From NCBI GenBank assembly GCA_020355945.1, contig CP070627.1:8508473-8525024 (forward strand): 16,552 nt of DNA, read 5' to 3'. The translations under genes and the position numbers were made by a program. This document shows, one piece after another, positions 1 to 8,200 of this stretch. This DNA is from Candidatus Aminicenantota bacterium. Lineage in GTDB: Bacteria > Acidobacteriota > Aminicenantia > UBA2199. The notes below the pieces were generated by a model that saw nothing but the letters and a program-made list of their open reading frames with translations, was not told the origin of the DNA and made no database searches. The stretch's first letter is position 1. Each line of letters begins with the position of its first letter.

Positions 1-88
1 GTTTTCAATTAACAAATTGCATATCAATCGCAATTCTCTCCCTCTAAAAAAATTTCTGAAAAAATTCTTGAAAAACAGGCTGCACCTA

Positions 89-117
89 TTGAAATATTTG
101 ACTATTTCGTATAAAAT
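89..117 (+). promoter_or_regulatory. Putative sigma70-type promoter of the sensor kinase
   Basis: TTGAAA (89-94), a 17-base spacer and TAAAAT (112-117) match a housekeeping -35/-10 pair with one mismatch each to TTGACA and TATAAT. Initiation 6-8 bases after the -10 would fall at or beside the GTG at 124, so the message could be almost leaderless. An overlapping TATAAA (110-115) gives a 15-base spacer and is a poorer alternative. This is a visual match only. Confidence 0.4.
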
Positions 118-123
118 TCTTTT

Positions 124-3100
124 GTGAAATGTGAAGTTGCAAAAAGCAGTGGTTTATCATTCCGCCAGGGTCTTCTATTGGTATTACATTTAACACTGGC
201 AGCCTTGATTTTTGGCCAGGAGAGTTTTGTTCGCTTCGAGCAAATTTCTTCGAAGCAGGGGCTTTCCCAGAATGTGGTTTACGCGATTGAGCAGGACCAC
301 CAGGGATTCATGTGGTTCGGGACACAAAATGGGCTGAATCGCTTTGATGGCTATATATTTAAAAAATATAAAACTAAGCCCAAAGATCCTTCAACATTGC
401 CAGAAAACGGTGTTTCGGTAATTTATGAGGACCGTTCAGGATCTCTTTGGGTAGGAACCTTTGGTGGAGGTTTGAGTCTTTTTAATCGTGAAAGAGATAA
501 CTTTATTCGCTTTCCTTACGTGAACGGTTCGGACCCAAGTCCTGACCCTGATATTGATGTCATTTATACTTTTCATGAAGACCGCGGCGGGATTTTTTGG
601 ATTGGCACCCTGGGCGGTTTGCTGCGCTTCGATGCCAAAAAGCAAAAATGGTCCCGTTTTGCTCATCAGCCTGAAGTTCCCGGCACACTGAGTGACAACA
701 GGATACGTGCCTTTTGCCAGGATCATAGGGGTATTATGTGGATTGGCACCGAAGGCGGCGGGCTGAATGCCTTCAATCCCAAAACAGGAGAATTCTCTCA
801 TTTTTTCCATCAACCTGGTGACCCGCACAGTTTAAGCAGCAATAGTGTATATGTTATTTTCGAGGACAGCAAAAAGAATTTATGGGTGGGGACCCAGGGA
901 GGGTTGGATCGATTGGACCGTAAGGCAAAAACCTTCATCCATTACCGGTACCATCACGAAAAGGCAGGGAGCCTGAGTAATAACCGGGTCATAAGCATCT
1001 TTGAAGACAGCCAGGGGAGATTATGGATTGGCACCGATGGAGGTGGATTGAACCGGTTGAAATCACTTCCTGAAAAAACCTTCGTTCATTATCACCACCA
1101 GCTTAATAATCCCAACAGCCTGAGTCATAATCGGGTTTTATTCATGATGGAAGATGACAAAGGCTGTTTATGGATTGGCACTTTTGGCGGGGGTATCAAC
1201 CGCATTGATCCTCAATTGCAGCAATTTGTCCATATCATTGGCAACCCCAATCTTCCAAACAGTTTGAACAGCAATGATGTCACCTGCTTTTACCAGGACA
1301 CGGAAAAGTATTTGTGGATCGGGACGTTTGATGGTGGATTGAACAGGTATAATCCTGGTACGGGAGAATTCAGACTTTACAAGTACAGCAGTGTCGATGC
1401 CGGGAGTTTGAGCAGCAATGAAGTGTTCGCGATCCACGAAGATGAAAACGGTGATTTGTGGATCGGCACCTGGTTGGGGGGTATTAATCGTTTTAACCGG
1501 GAAACTGAAAAATTTACCCGCTATAAACATATAGACGGGACCAATAAAGGCCCCGGCAGCAATAATATTTTCTGTTTTGGTGAAGACCAGGACGAAAATT
1601 TGTGGATTGGTACCCGGAATGGTGGCTTAAACTTGTTCCTCCCCGGGAAAAATGAATTTGTTTATTATGAAAATAACCCCCAGGATCCCAGGAGTATAAG
1701 CAGTAATAGCGTCACCTACATTTACCCCGATAGGGAGCAAGAGGAATTACTCTGGATAGGAATGTACAGTAGTGGCCTTGAGCGATTTAATCGGCATACC
1801 GGTTACTTCAGGCATTATTCCCATGAGCCTGGAAACCCCAACAGCTTAAGTCACAATTATGTGCTTTGTATCTACATCTCGCCGCACCACCAGGAAATCG
1901 TATGGGTGGGAACATTAGGTGGTGGTCTCAACAAATTCAATAAGAAAACAAACCAATGGCAATTATACACCGAAGAAGATGGACTATCTGATAATACGAT
2001 CTACGGGATACTTGAGGACAGCAATAAACATTTATGGTTGAGCAGTGACAGAGGACTCTCCAGGTTCAACCCGGGAACCGAGGAATTTAAGAATTATTTT
2101 GCGGAGGACGGATTGCAGCACAATGAGTTTAACCAGGGGGCGTTTCATAAAGGCCGGGACGGACGCTTCTATTTCGGCGGGATCAACGGTTTCAATGTTT
2201 TTGTCCCGGAATATATTAGCGACAATGCCCATATACCACCGGTGGTGATAACCAACTTTAAATTGTTGACCAATAGGGATTTTAAACTAGAAAAATCGAT
2301 CCTGAAAACCAAAGAAATAAGGCTTTCTTATCGAGACACCTTCTCCTTTGAATTTGCGGCTCTCAATTACACTGCTCCCGCTAAAAACCGTTACGCCTAC
2401 AAAATCGAAGGGCTCGATGAGGAATGGATTCCATTGGACCACAAGCGTGATATTATCTTTACACCTTTACCTCCCAGGGAGTATGTGTTTCGGGTTAGAG
2501 GTTCGAATAACGATGGTCTCTGGAATGAGGAAGGGGTATCTATAAAACTCATCATTAGCCCTCCCTTTTGGGGAACATGGTGGTTCAAGGTATTACTGGC
2601 ATTGTCCGCAGTGGGAACGCTTTTTGTTATGTACAAATTACGGGTGAGGCGATATAAGATTCAACGGAAAAACCTGGAAACCGAAGTGGCCAAACGAACC
2701 CAGGAGATCAGGCAGCAAAAGGAGATTATCGAGGAAAAAAATAAGCAACTGGAGGTTTCCAACTGGGGATTGAAAAAATCTGAAATGGAACTGCGGGAAC
2801 TCAATGCTACAAAAGATAAATTTTTTTCCATTATTTCACATGACCTTAAAAATCATCTCACCGCTCTATTGGGTTTTTCCGACATGTTGTCCAGGTCCTT
2901 TGATAAACTGGATCAAGAAAAAAAGCATAAATACAGCCGCTCCATCGATCGGGCCGCCAAAGATTTATATGAACTTCTTGAAAACCTCCTGCAGTGGTCA
3001 AGAAGTCAAATCGGTGTGTTACAATGCAAGCCCGGGACCTTTGACCTGAGTATTCTCATACCTGAAGTCATTTCCGTTTACATTATGAATGCCAAAAAGA

Positions 3101-3522
3101 AAAAAGTAGATTTATTCTATGACATCGAGAAGGGCACCCTTGCTTATGCTGACAAAAATATGGTTCGAACCGTGCTGCGAAATCTTATATCCAATGCCAT
3201 TAAATTTACCGACAGAGGTGGTGAGGTCCGGGTGACCGCGAATGGTGGAAATAATTTTGTGGAAGTCTCTGTCATGGATACCGGGATAGGTATTAGCAGT
3301 GACAGTAAGCACACGCTGTTTAAAATTGGTAAGACCCGGTCCACTAAAGGCACTGCCAGAGAAAAGGGAACCGGCTTAGGCTTAATTCTTTGCAAAGAGT
3401 TTGTCGAGAAAAATAACGGTAAGATTTGGTTTGAAAGTCCCATTCCCGGTGGGCAGGGAAAAGGGAGTATCTTTCGCTTTACCCTTCCTAACCAGGAATC
3501 CGGTAAGTCAGTAGACCAGTAA
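124..3522 (+). CDS. Two-component sensor histidine kinase with periplasmic beta-propeller repeats
   Basis: This is a membrane sensor kinase of the 'two-component regulator propeller' type. A signal-like hydrophobic segment (about residues 15-31) precedes a long periplasmic sensor with 13 blade motifs of the W-[IVF]-G-T-x-x-G-L-x-R form (first W at 64, last at 638), plus a weaker YFGG at 683-686. That fits two seven-bladed propellers. A Y_Y_Y domain follows (about 740-805), then one membrane helix (about 819-841), a coiled coil (about 845-895), a HisKA domain with phospho-acceptor His906 in SHDLKNHL, and an HATPase domain with N-box N1020/N1024, DTGIGI (1052-1057) and GTGLGL (1082-1087). There is no receiver or DNA-binding domain at the C-terminus, so it is a classical kinase needing a separate response regulator, which is not in this window. 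Ligands of such propellers are often polysaccharide fragments, but nothing here identifies one. The GTG start has no clear Shine-Dalgarno; it was chosen because it gives a complete signal segment. The H-box has His911 where Pro is usual. Confidence 0.93.
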   Translation: MKCEVAKSSGLSFRQGLLLVLHLTLAALIFGQESFVRFEQISSKQGLSQNVVYAIEQDHQGFMWFGTQNGLNRFDGYIFKKYKTKPKDPSTLPENGVSVIYEDRSGSLWVGTFGGGLSLFNRERDNFIRFPYVNGSDPSPDPDIDVIYTFHEDRGGIFWIGTLGGLLRFDAKKQKWSRFAHQPEVPGTLSDNRIRAFCQDHRGIMWIGTEGGGLNAFNPKTGEFSHFFHQPGDPHSLSSNSVYVIFEDSKKNLWVGTQGGLDRLDRKAKTFIHYRYHHEKAGSLSNNRVISIFEDSQGRLWIGTDGGGLNRLKSLPEKTFVHYHHQLNNPNSLSHNRVLFMMEDDKGCLWIGTFGGGINRIDPQLQQFVHIIGNPNLPNSLNSNDVTCFYQDTEKYLWIGTFDGGLNRYNPGTGEFRLYKYSSVDAGSLSSNEVFAIHEDENGDLWIGTWLGGINRFNRETEKFTRYKHIDGTNKGPGSNNIFCFGEDQDENLWIGTRNGGLNLFLPGKNEFVYYENNPQDPRSISSNSVTYIYPDREQEELLWIGMYSSGLERFNRHTGYFRHYSHEPGNPNSLSHNYVLCIYISPHHQEIVWVGTLGGGLNKFNKKTNQWQLYTEEDGLSDNTIYGILEDSNKHLWLSSDRGLSRFNPGTEEFKNYFAEDGLQHNEFNQGAFHKGRDGRFYFGGINGFNVFVPEYISDNAHIPPVVITNFKLLTNRDFKLEKSILKTKEIRLSYRDTFSFEFAALNYTAPAKNRYAYKIEGLDEEWIPLDHKRDIIFTPLPPREYVFRVRGSNNDGLWNEEGVSIKLIISPPFWGTWWFKVLLALSAVGTLFVMYKLRVRRYKIQRKNLETEVAKRTQEIRQQKEIIEEKNKQLEVSNWGLKKSEMELRELNATKDKFFSIISHDLKNHLTALLGFSDMLSRSFDKLDQEKKHKYSRSIDRAAKDLYELLENLLQWSRSQIGVLQCKPGTFDLSILIPEVISVYIMNAKKKKVDLFYDIEKGTLAYADKNMVRTVLRNLISNAIKFTDRGGEVRVTANGGNNFVEVSVMDTGIGISSDSKHTLFKIGKTRSTKGTAREKGTGLGLILCKEFVEKNNGKIWFESPIPGGQGKGSIFRFTLPNQESGKSVDQ

Positions 3523-3530
3523 ATCAGTGG
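3503..3530. repeat. Degenerate octamer tandem repeat containing both convergent stop codons
   Basis: Three 8-base units, GTAAGTCA, GTAGACCA and GTAAATCA (3503-3526), followed by GTGG, share the pattern GTARNNCA. The TAA stop of the kinase (3520-3522) and the TGA stop of the minus-strand phosphoesterase (TCA at 3524-3526) both lie in the third unit. The last kinase residues are therefore encoded by the repeat. No terminator hairpin is visible in the 1-base gap between the genes. Confidence 0.55.
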
Positions 3531-4630
3531 AAAATTCCGCGGAGTTTCTTCTTCAGGAAGCCGAACAATTTTTGCAAGTCAGTGGCAAAGACGTCATCCC
3601 TGCGTTTTTTCAATGTTTCAATGGTGGTGGAATAGACCGTTTCCCACAGCAGGGTTCGGTCCGGGCAATTGGCAAAATAGTCCAGGTTTACCTGGAAAGC
3701 ACCTTTGTATTTTCGAGCTCCTCCCTCTTTGGTGATTTTCTTAATCAGGGAATTTAAATTCAAATTTTCATTTTTTGTTCGAAACGAGGCATCCAGTACC
3801 AGCCGGTTATCCTTTTCCACGACGGCGAAAACCACCACTAACTCGATACCCTCCCGTTTCAAGAGAAAATCACCAATAATCCCGATGTTATCGCGGTATT
3901 TTTCATTGATAAAACCAATCCCTGAGATCAACCAATCTTTATAAAGCGTTTGGTTTTGCAGGGCCCGGTGAAAAAAATCCATGGCCTCTTTGGTAAAGGG
4001 AAGGGTGACGATCTGGTTTAAGAGTGTTCGATCCACATAGGGGGAAATGATTTCCAGGGCCTGGTGGTCCAGTTCGCCGGCATGTTGGAAATCGTCGGTA
4101 TCGGTCTGGATGCCGTAATACATAGCTGTGGCGGCATTGCGCCAATGAGGATTATCAAAAGCCGCATTCAACGTCTTTAACAAGTGAACCATCAGGGTAC
4201 TGGTGGAACCCGCCTTTTCTGTTTGAATCCGCAAGTCCACCGGGATTTCATCTTTTATTGATTCGTGGTGATCGATATGAAGGGCACAGGGAATCACACC
4301 GGTAACTCCTTCCAGGAAAACCGATTGATGATCCATTACCGCGTAAGCATCATAGTGCTTCTTACAATCTTCAACTGCTTTAAAACGAATCGGCAAATGA
4401 AGCTCTTTGATTATCCTGATATTTTGCGGTAGGGATGCTTCCTGGGGAGAAACAATGGCGCCTTCCGTACCATAGGCTTCACAGAGCAATTTTAACATAT
4501 AAGACCCACCAATGGCATCAGGGTCCGGTGAGCCTTTGATGTATATGAGCAGTCGTGGGTACGCTTTAATGGTCTCAATGAGCTTCACTGACTGCTTCTC
4601 AAAACCCGGTAATTTACTCTTCTCATTCAT
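3524..4630 (-). CDS. DHH-family phosphoesterase (NrnA/RecJ-like)
   Basis: This is a cytoplasmic DHH-superfamily phosphoesterase of 368 residues, near the size of NrnA-type nanoRNase/pAp phosphatases or cyclic-dinucleotide phosphodiesterases. Metal-site motifs seen are PDPDA (35-39), Asp100 in VMDHQ, the name-giving HIDHH (118-122) and Asp177 in QTDTDDF. The C-terminal DHHA1-like part has GGARKYKG (303-310) where GGGH-type sequence is usual. In motif I the position normally held by His (HxxPDxDA) is Lys32. Both changes may mark a subfamily with a different substrate, so the exact reaction (short RNA, pAp or cyclic dinucleotide) cannot be named. The ATG has a GGGAG ribosome site with 9-base spacing. 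The gene is convergent with the kinase, and its start overlaps a hairpin-forming repeated motif that could control translation. Confidence 0.9.
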   Translation of the reverse strand: MNEKSKLPGFEKQSVKLIETIKAYPRLLIYIKGSPDPDAIGGSYMLKLLCEAYGTEGAIVSPQEASLPQNIRIIKELHLPIRFKAVEDCKKHYDAYAVMDHQSVFLEGVTGVIPCALHIDHHESIKDEIPVDLRIQTEKAGSTSTLMVHLLKTLNAAFDNPHWRNAATAMYYGIQTDTDDFQHAGELDHQALEIISPYVDRTLLNQIVTLPFTKEAMDFFHRALQNQTLYKDWLISGIGFINEKYRDNIGIIGDFLLKREGIELVVVFAVVEKDNRLVLDASFRTKNENLNLNSLIKKITKEGGARKYKGAFQVNLDYFANCPDRTLLWETVYSTTIETLKKRRDDVFATDLQKLFGFLKKKLRGIFH

Positions 4631-4719
4631 ATGTTAGAACTCCCGGAAGAAATAGTTTTAACATAATTTCATCCAAAATGCAAAGGTGATTGACTTATTT
4701 TGAAGAATATGTTAAAACT
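4630..4719. promoter_or_regulatory. Three copies of a TATGTTARAACT motif at the start of the DHH gene
   Basis: TATGTTAGAACT (4630-4641), its inverted near-copy AGTTTTAACATA (4654-4665) and TATGTTAAAACT (4708-4719) occur within 90 bases. Copies 2 and 3 are perfect 12-base inverted repeats of each other; copies 1 and 2 form a 12-bp stem (one G-T pair) with a 12-base loop. In the phosphoesterase transcript that stem would reach the A of the AUG and include the end of the GGGAG ribosome site. This could be a set of repressor sites or an RNA hairpin limiting translation. A weak plus-strand promoter match, TTGACT (4690-4695), 17 bases, TAAAAC (4713-4718), overlaps copy 3. Confidence 0.5.
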
Positions 4720-4789
4720 CAATGGGTAAATGTTTGGTATCTAACTATGTAGTGCAAAGATGAGTGAGTTATTAAGGCAGGATTTCCAC

Positions 4790-4880
4790 GATGTGGATGC
4801 GGATGCGGGTTTTGACGGCGACGTCGGCCATGTGGGCCATGTGGGTGATGTTCCTGTCTTCGGTTTATGGGGTTTATGGG
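4790..4880. repeat. Mixed short tandem repeats in the spacer before the exporter gene
   Basis: Several short units are duplicated in a row: GATGTG/GATGCG/GATGCG (4790-4807), GGCCATGTG twice (4826-4843) and GGTTTATGG twice (4862-4879). They look like products of replication slippage. Reading frames crossing them give histidine- and arginine-rich sequence on the minus strand with no protein-like features, so I treat the stretch as non-coding. Confidence 0.5.
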
Positions 4881-4887
4881 GACAGGA
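4852..4887. other. Stem-loop with a tandem repeat in its loop
   Basis: TCCTGTC (4852-4858) is the exact reverse complement of GACAGGA (4881-4887). In plus-strand RNA the stem can grow to 10 pairs with two G-U pairs and a C-G pair, leaving a 16-base loop made from the GGTTTATGG duplication. There is no following T-run, so it does not look like an intrinsic terminator. It lies upstream of the predicted promoter at 4906-4933. Confidence 0.35.
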
Positions 4888-4905
4888 GATAGGCAATGAC
4901 GAAAA

Positions 4906-4933
4906 TTGTTGTTTCTTGAAATGAATATATAAT
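4906..4933 (+). promoter_or_regulatory. Possible promoter ahead of the A+T-rich ORF and exporter gene
   Basis: A perfect TATAAT (4928-4933) lies 16 bases after a weak -35, TTGTTG (4906-4911, three of six matches). Transcription would begin near 4940, about 25 bases before the ATG at 4966, and could continue into the exporter gene at 5218. A TATAAA at 5145-5150 has no matching -35. Confidence 0.35.
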
Positions 4934-4965
4934 AAGGAGTTCGAGGGCAGCGCGAAAAAGGCAAA

Positions 4966-5193
4966 ATGAAAAAGCCTAAAAATATTATTTTTAATTTTAA
5001 TTTTTTTCCCGTCATTAACCTATTAGTAGTCTGTTATAAAAAAAATATACCGATTTTTTTTACATATAGAAATTTCGATAAAAAAAGTCACAATTTTGTG
5101 TATTTAAAAATGATGCAACATGTGTTATTTTTAATTATATGGCTTATAAATTTTAACCTGGCACTAAATCCGTTAGTTATTAGATTAAATTAA
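4966..5193 (+). CDS. Small A+T-rich ORF, possible hydrophobic peptide (uncertain)
   Basis: A 75-codon ORF lies 24 bases before the exporter gene on the same strand, within an island that I count by hand at about 21% G+C, far below the neighbouring genes. It begins MKKPK and has two hydrophobic stretches (about residues 7-24 and 53-72) around a basic, aromatic middle. The upstream AAGG is only four bases from the ATG, so the ribosome site is weak, but a perfect TATAAT lies suitably upstream. Stop codons should be frequent in such A+T-rich DNA, so an open frame of this length is mildly surprising. It could be a small membrane protein, a peptide connected with the exporter, or a chance frame whose hydrophobicity only reflects T-rich codons. 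I recognise no family. Confidence 0.25.
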   Translation: MKKPKNIIFNFNFFPVINLLVVCYKKNIPIFFTYRNFDKKSHNFVYLKMMQHVLFLIIWLINFNLALNPLVIRLN

Positions 5194-5217
5194 AAATAAA
5201 AGTAAAAGGAGCTAATC

Positions 5218-8200
5218 GTGAAAAAAAGAATCAGGCATTTCAGTCCGTTGGTTGTTTGGATATTTGTTTTTATCCTTTGTTTAAGCGTTTCATTGAGCGC
5301 TAAAAAAAGAGAAACCAGGGATTTTTCTATCTCTGAAATTAAGGAAACCGTTTCAAAGTTGATGAAAGAGGGGGATATTCCCGGTTTAAGTTTGGTGATA
5401 TTAAGGCCGTCGAGACCGGATTTTATAGAGGGTTTCGGTTATGCGAACCTGGAAAAAGAGACAGAGGTGACCCCGGATACACTTTTTGAGATCGGTTCCT
5501 GCAGTAAAAGTTTTACCGCTCTGGCAGCGCTAAAATTGGAAGCAGAGGGTCTGCTTAACCTGGATAATTCGGTGTCTAAGTATTTGCCCTGGTTCTATGT
5601 CACCTATGAAGGTAAGAAGGTTGAAATTACGGTGCGCCAGGTCCTGCATCACACCAGCGGTATCCCTTTTAACTCCATTGTACGAATTCCCATGGGTGAT
5701 GATGAAAATGCATTGGAACAGACAGTGAAAAATATTGTGGGTATTGAATTATTTGCACTCCCGGGCAAGCAATATCAATATGCCACTGTCAATTACGATA
5801 TTGTCGGTCTGATCATTGCAGAAGCAACCAAAATGAGCTATGAGGAGTATATGGAAAAACACATTTTTCAACCTTTAGGTTTGAGTGCCACTACTGTGGG
5901 TATGGCCAGGGTAAACCCGGCTGCCGCTGACAAAAAATCCACCGGGTATAAGATTAGTTTTTTCGAGCCCCGTAAGTACGATGCCCCTGCTTATCGGGGC
6001 AACAGTCCCGCGGGTTATATTGTTACCAATGCCAGAGACATGGCCCGATGGCTGAAGTTGCAATTGGGGTTGGTGGAGAGTGCTTTGACCCCCTTGATCC
6101 GAAAATCGCATCAGCGAGATGAATTGGTTCCTCCCCATCCCCAGACTATGACCTCCTACGCCATGGGATGGCAGGTCTCCCTGGCAGGAGACGGGGAAAT
6201 CGGGCATGGGGGAGATAACCCCAACTATACCGCCTATATGGCCTTCAGGCCCAAAGGAAAAATCGGCGTGGCAGTACTGGCCAATTCCAGGAGCAATTAT
6301 ACCTTTTTTATCGGGAGCACAGTCATGGATATGTTACATGGAGAGGGTATGAATGAGGCGGCTGTACCCGGAGGTGGGTTTGATAATACCACTTCTATGC
6401 TGACAATCGTCCTGGGTATTGTATTGGGAATCATTGGCATTTATATTTTATATATCGTTATTGAACTGTTGATGCGCAGACGTGAATTGGACCGTTTCAG
6501 TTGGCTTAAATTGGGAAAAATGACAGGTGTTCTTATTTTTCTTGCTCCTTTTGTTTTTGGAATATATTTGCTTCCCATTGTTCTACTCAACCTTCCCTTT
6601 AAGTTATCCATGACTCCCTGGGATTTCGCCATAGTATGGACCCCGGCGAGTTTCAGAACAGCAATTACCCTGCTTATGGTGGTGTTTGCCGCCGGTTATT
6701 TTGCTTATATCATCTCGTCTTTGTTTCCTCAAAAGAACAAATATTTGAAAAATCTCCCCCTGTTGATTATTTTAAGTATGCTGAGCGGTGGTGCCAATGC
6801 AGTGATCATCTTCCTGATCAGCGGTTCGTTATTCAGTCCGATAAAGCTTGGATACATGTTGTATTTTTTCTTATTGGCCATGGGGTTGTATTTATTGGGT
6901 CGTAAAGTGGTGCAAACAAAGTTGACCCAGTTGACCTTTGATATTGTCTATGACATGCGAATGAATTTGATCGAAAAGATATTTTACACTTCCTACCAGA
7001 AATTTGAAAAAATGGACCGCGGCCGGGTATTTTCCACATTAAATGATGATACCGGCCAGGTGGGGAATTCCGCCAATATCTTTGTGACTTTACTCACCAG
7101 TATGATTACCACCTTCGGTGTCTTTTTATACCTCTCCACCATTGCCTTCTGGGCAACATTGGTCACCCTGGGGGTCATCATTGTGATTGCAACGATATAT
7201 TACCTGGTCAGTCAAAAAGCCCGGGTTTACCTGGAAGAAGCCAGGGATACCCGGAACGTGTATATGCGTTTGCTTAACGGTTTGATTGACGGCTTTAAAG
7301 AATTAAGCATCCATTTTAACAAAAAGAAACAATACCGGGATGATGTGGAGAAAAGTACCCAGGAATTCCGGGATAAAACCACTGTCGGGATAGTAAAGTT
7401 TATCAATGCCTTTATGATTGGTGAATCCATGCTGGTGGCGGTGCTGGGGGCCGTGGCCTTCGCCGTTAAGCGGTTATTCCCTGAAATCCAGCTTTTCACC
7501 TTAATGAGTTTTATCATGGCGCTCTTGTATTTAATTGGCCCTGTCAACGCCATTTTAAATTCCATTCCCGCTATGGTGCAATTGAGAATCGCCTGGAACC
7601 GGGTGAAGGGATTTGTCAAAGACATCCCTGCCAACATGACCCCGGAAGACATAGAGAACCTGAAATTGGATATCCCCTCCGTGGAGCGGGTTGAAGCCAA
7701 AGGGGTGGTTTTCCAGTATGAAAGTGAAGGGGACGATACACCCTTTGCCCTGGGGCCCATCGATTTCGAAGCTAATAAAGGTGAGGCGGTGTTTATCGTC
7801 GGAGGGAACGGCAGCGGTAAAACCACATTTGCCAAAATATTAACCGGTTTATATGTCCCGGATGAAGGCACCCTTAAAATTGATGGTAAAGAAGTCAACA
7901 GCTACCAACTGGGAGAATATTTTTCCACTGTCTTTAGCGGTTATCACCTGTTTGAAAAGTTATATAACATTGATCTCAGTGATGAAAACAAACGGAAAGA
8001 AGGTGAAAAATATATAGAGATGCTGAACCTTCAAGATAAAGTCAGCCTGGAAGAAGATTCTTTTAGTACCATTGATCTTTCCGGTGGGCAGCGAAAACGG
8101 TTGGCCTTACTCCAATGTTACCTGGAGGATTGTCCCATATATCTTTTTGATGAGGTGGCAGCAGACCAGGACCCGGAATTCAGACGATTCTTCTACAGGG

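Noticed and set aside
436..1530. Minus-strand open frames inside the kinase propeller region
   Set aside because: They repeat with the blade periodicity of the real gene, as expected from mirrored WIGT/GGL codons, and lack ribosome sites.
4719..5015. 98-codon minus-strand open frame rich in His, Pro and Arg
   Set aside because: Its odd composition comes from reading through the short tandem repeats at 4790-4880; there is no promoter or ribosome site for it.
7227..7898. 223-codon minus-strand open frame inside the exporter
   Set aside because: It lies wholly opposite the helix and ATPase region of a well-supported gene, is Ser/Thr/Pro-rich with no domain, and reflects the codon pattern of the real strand.
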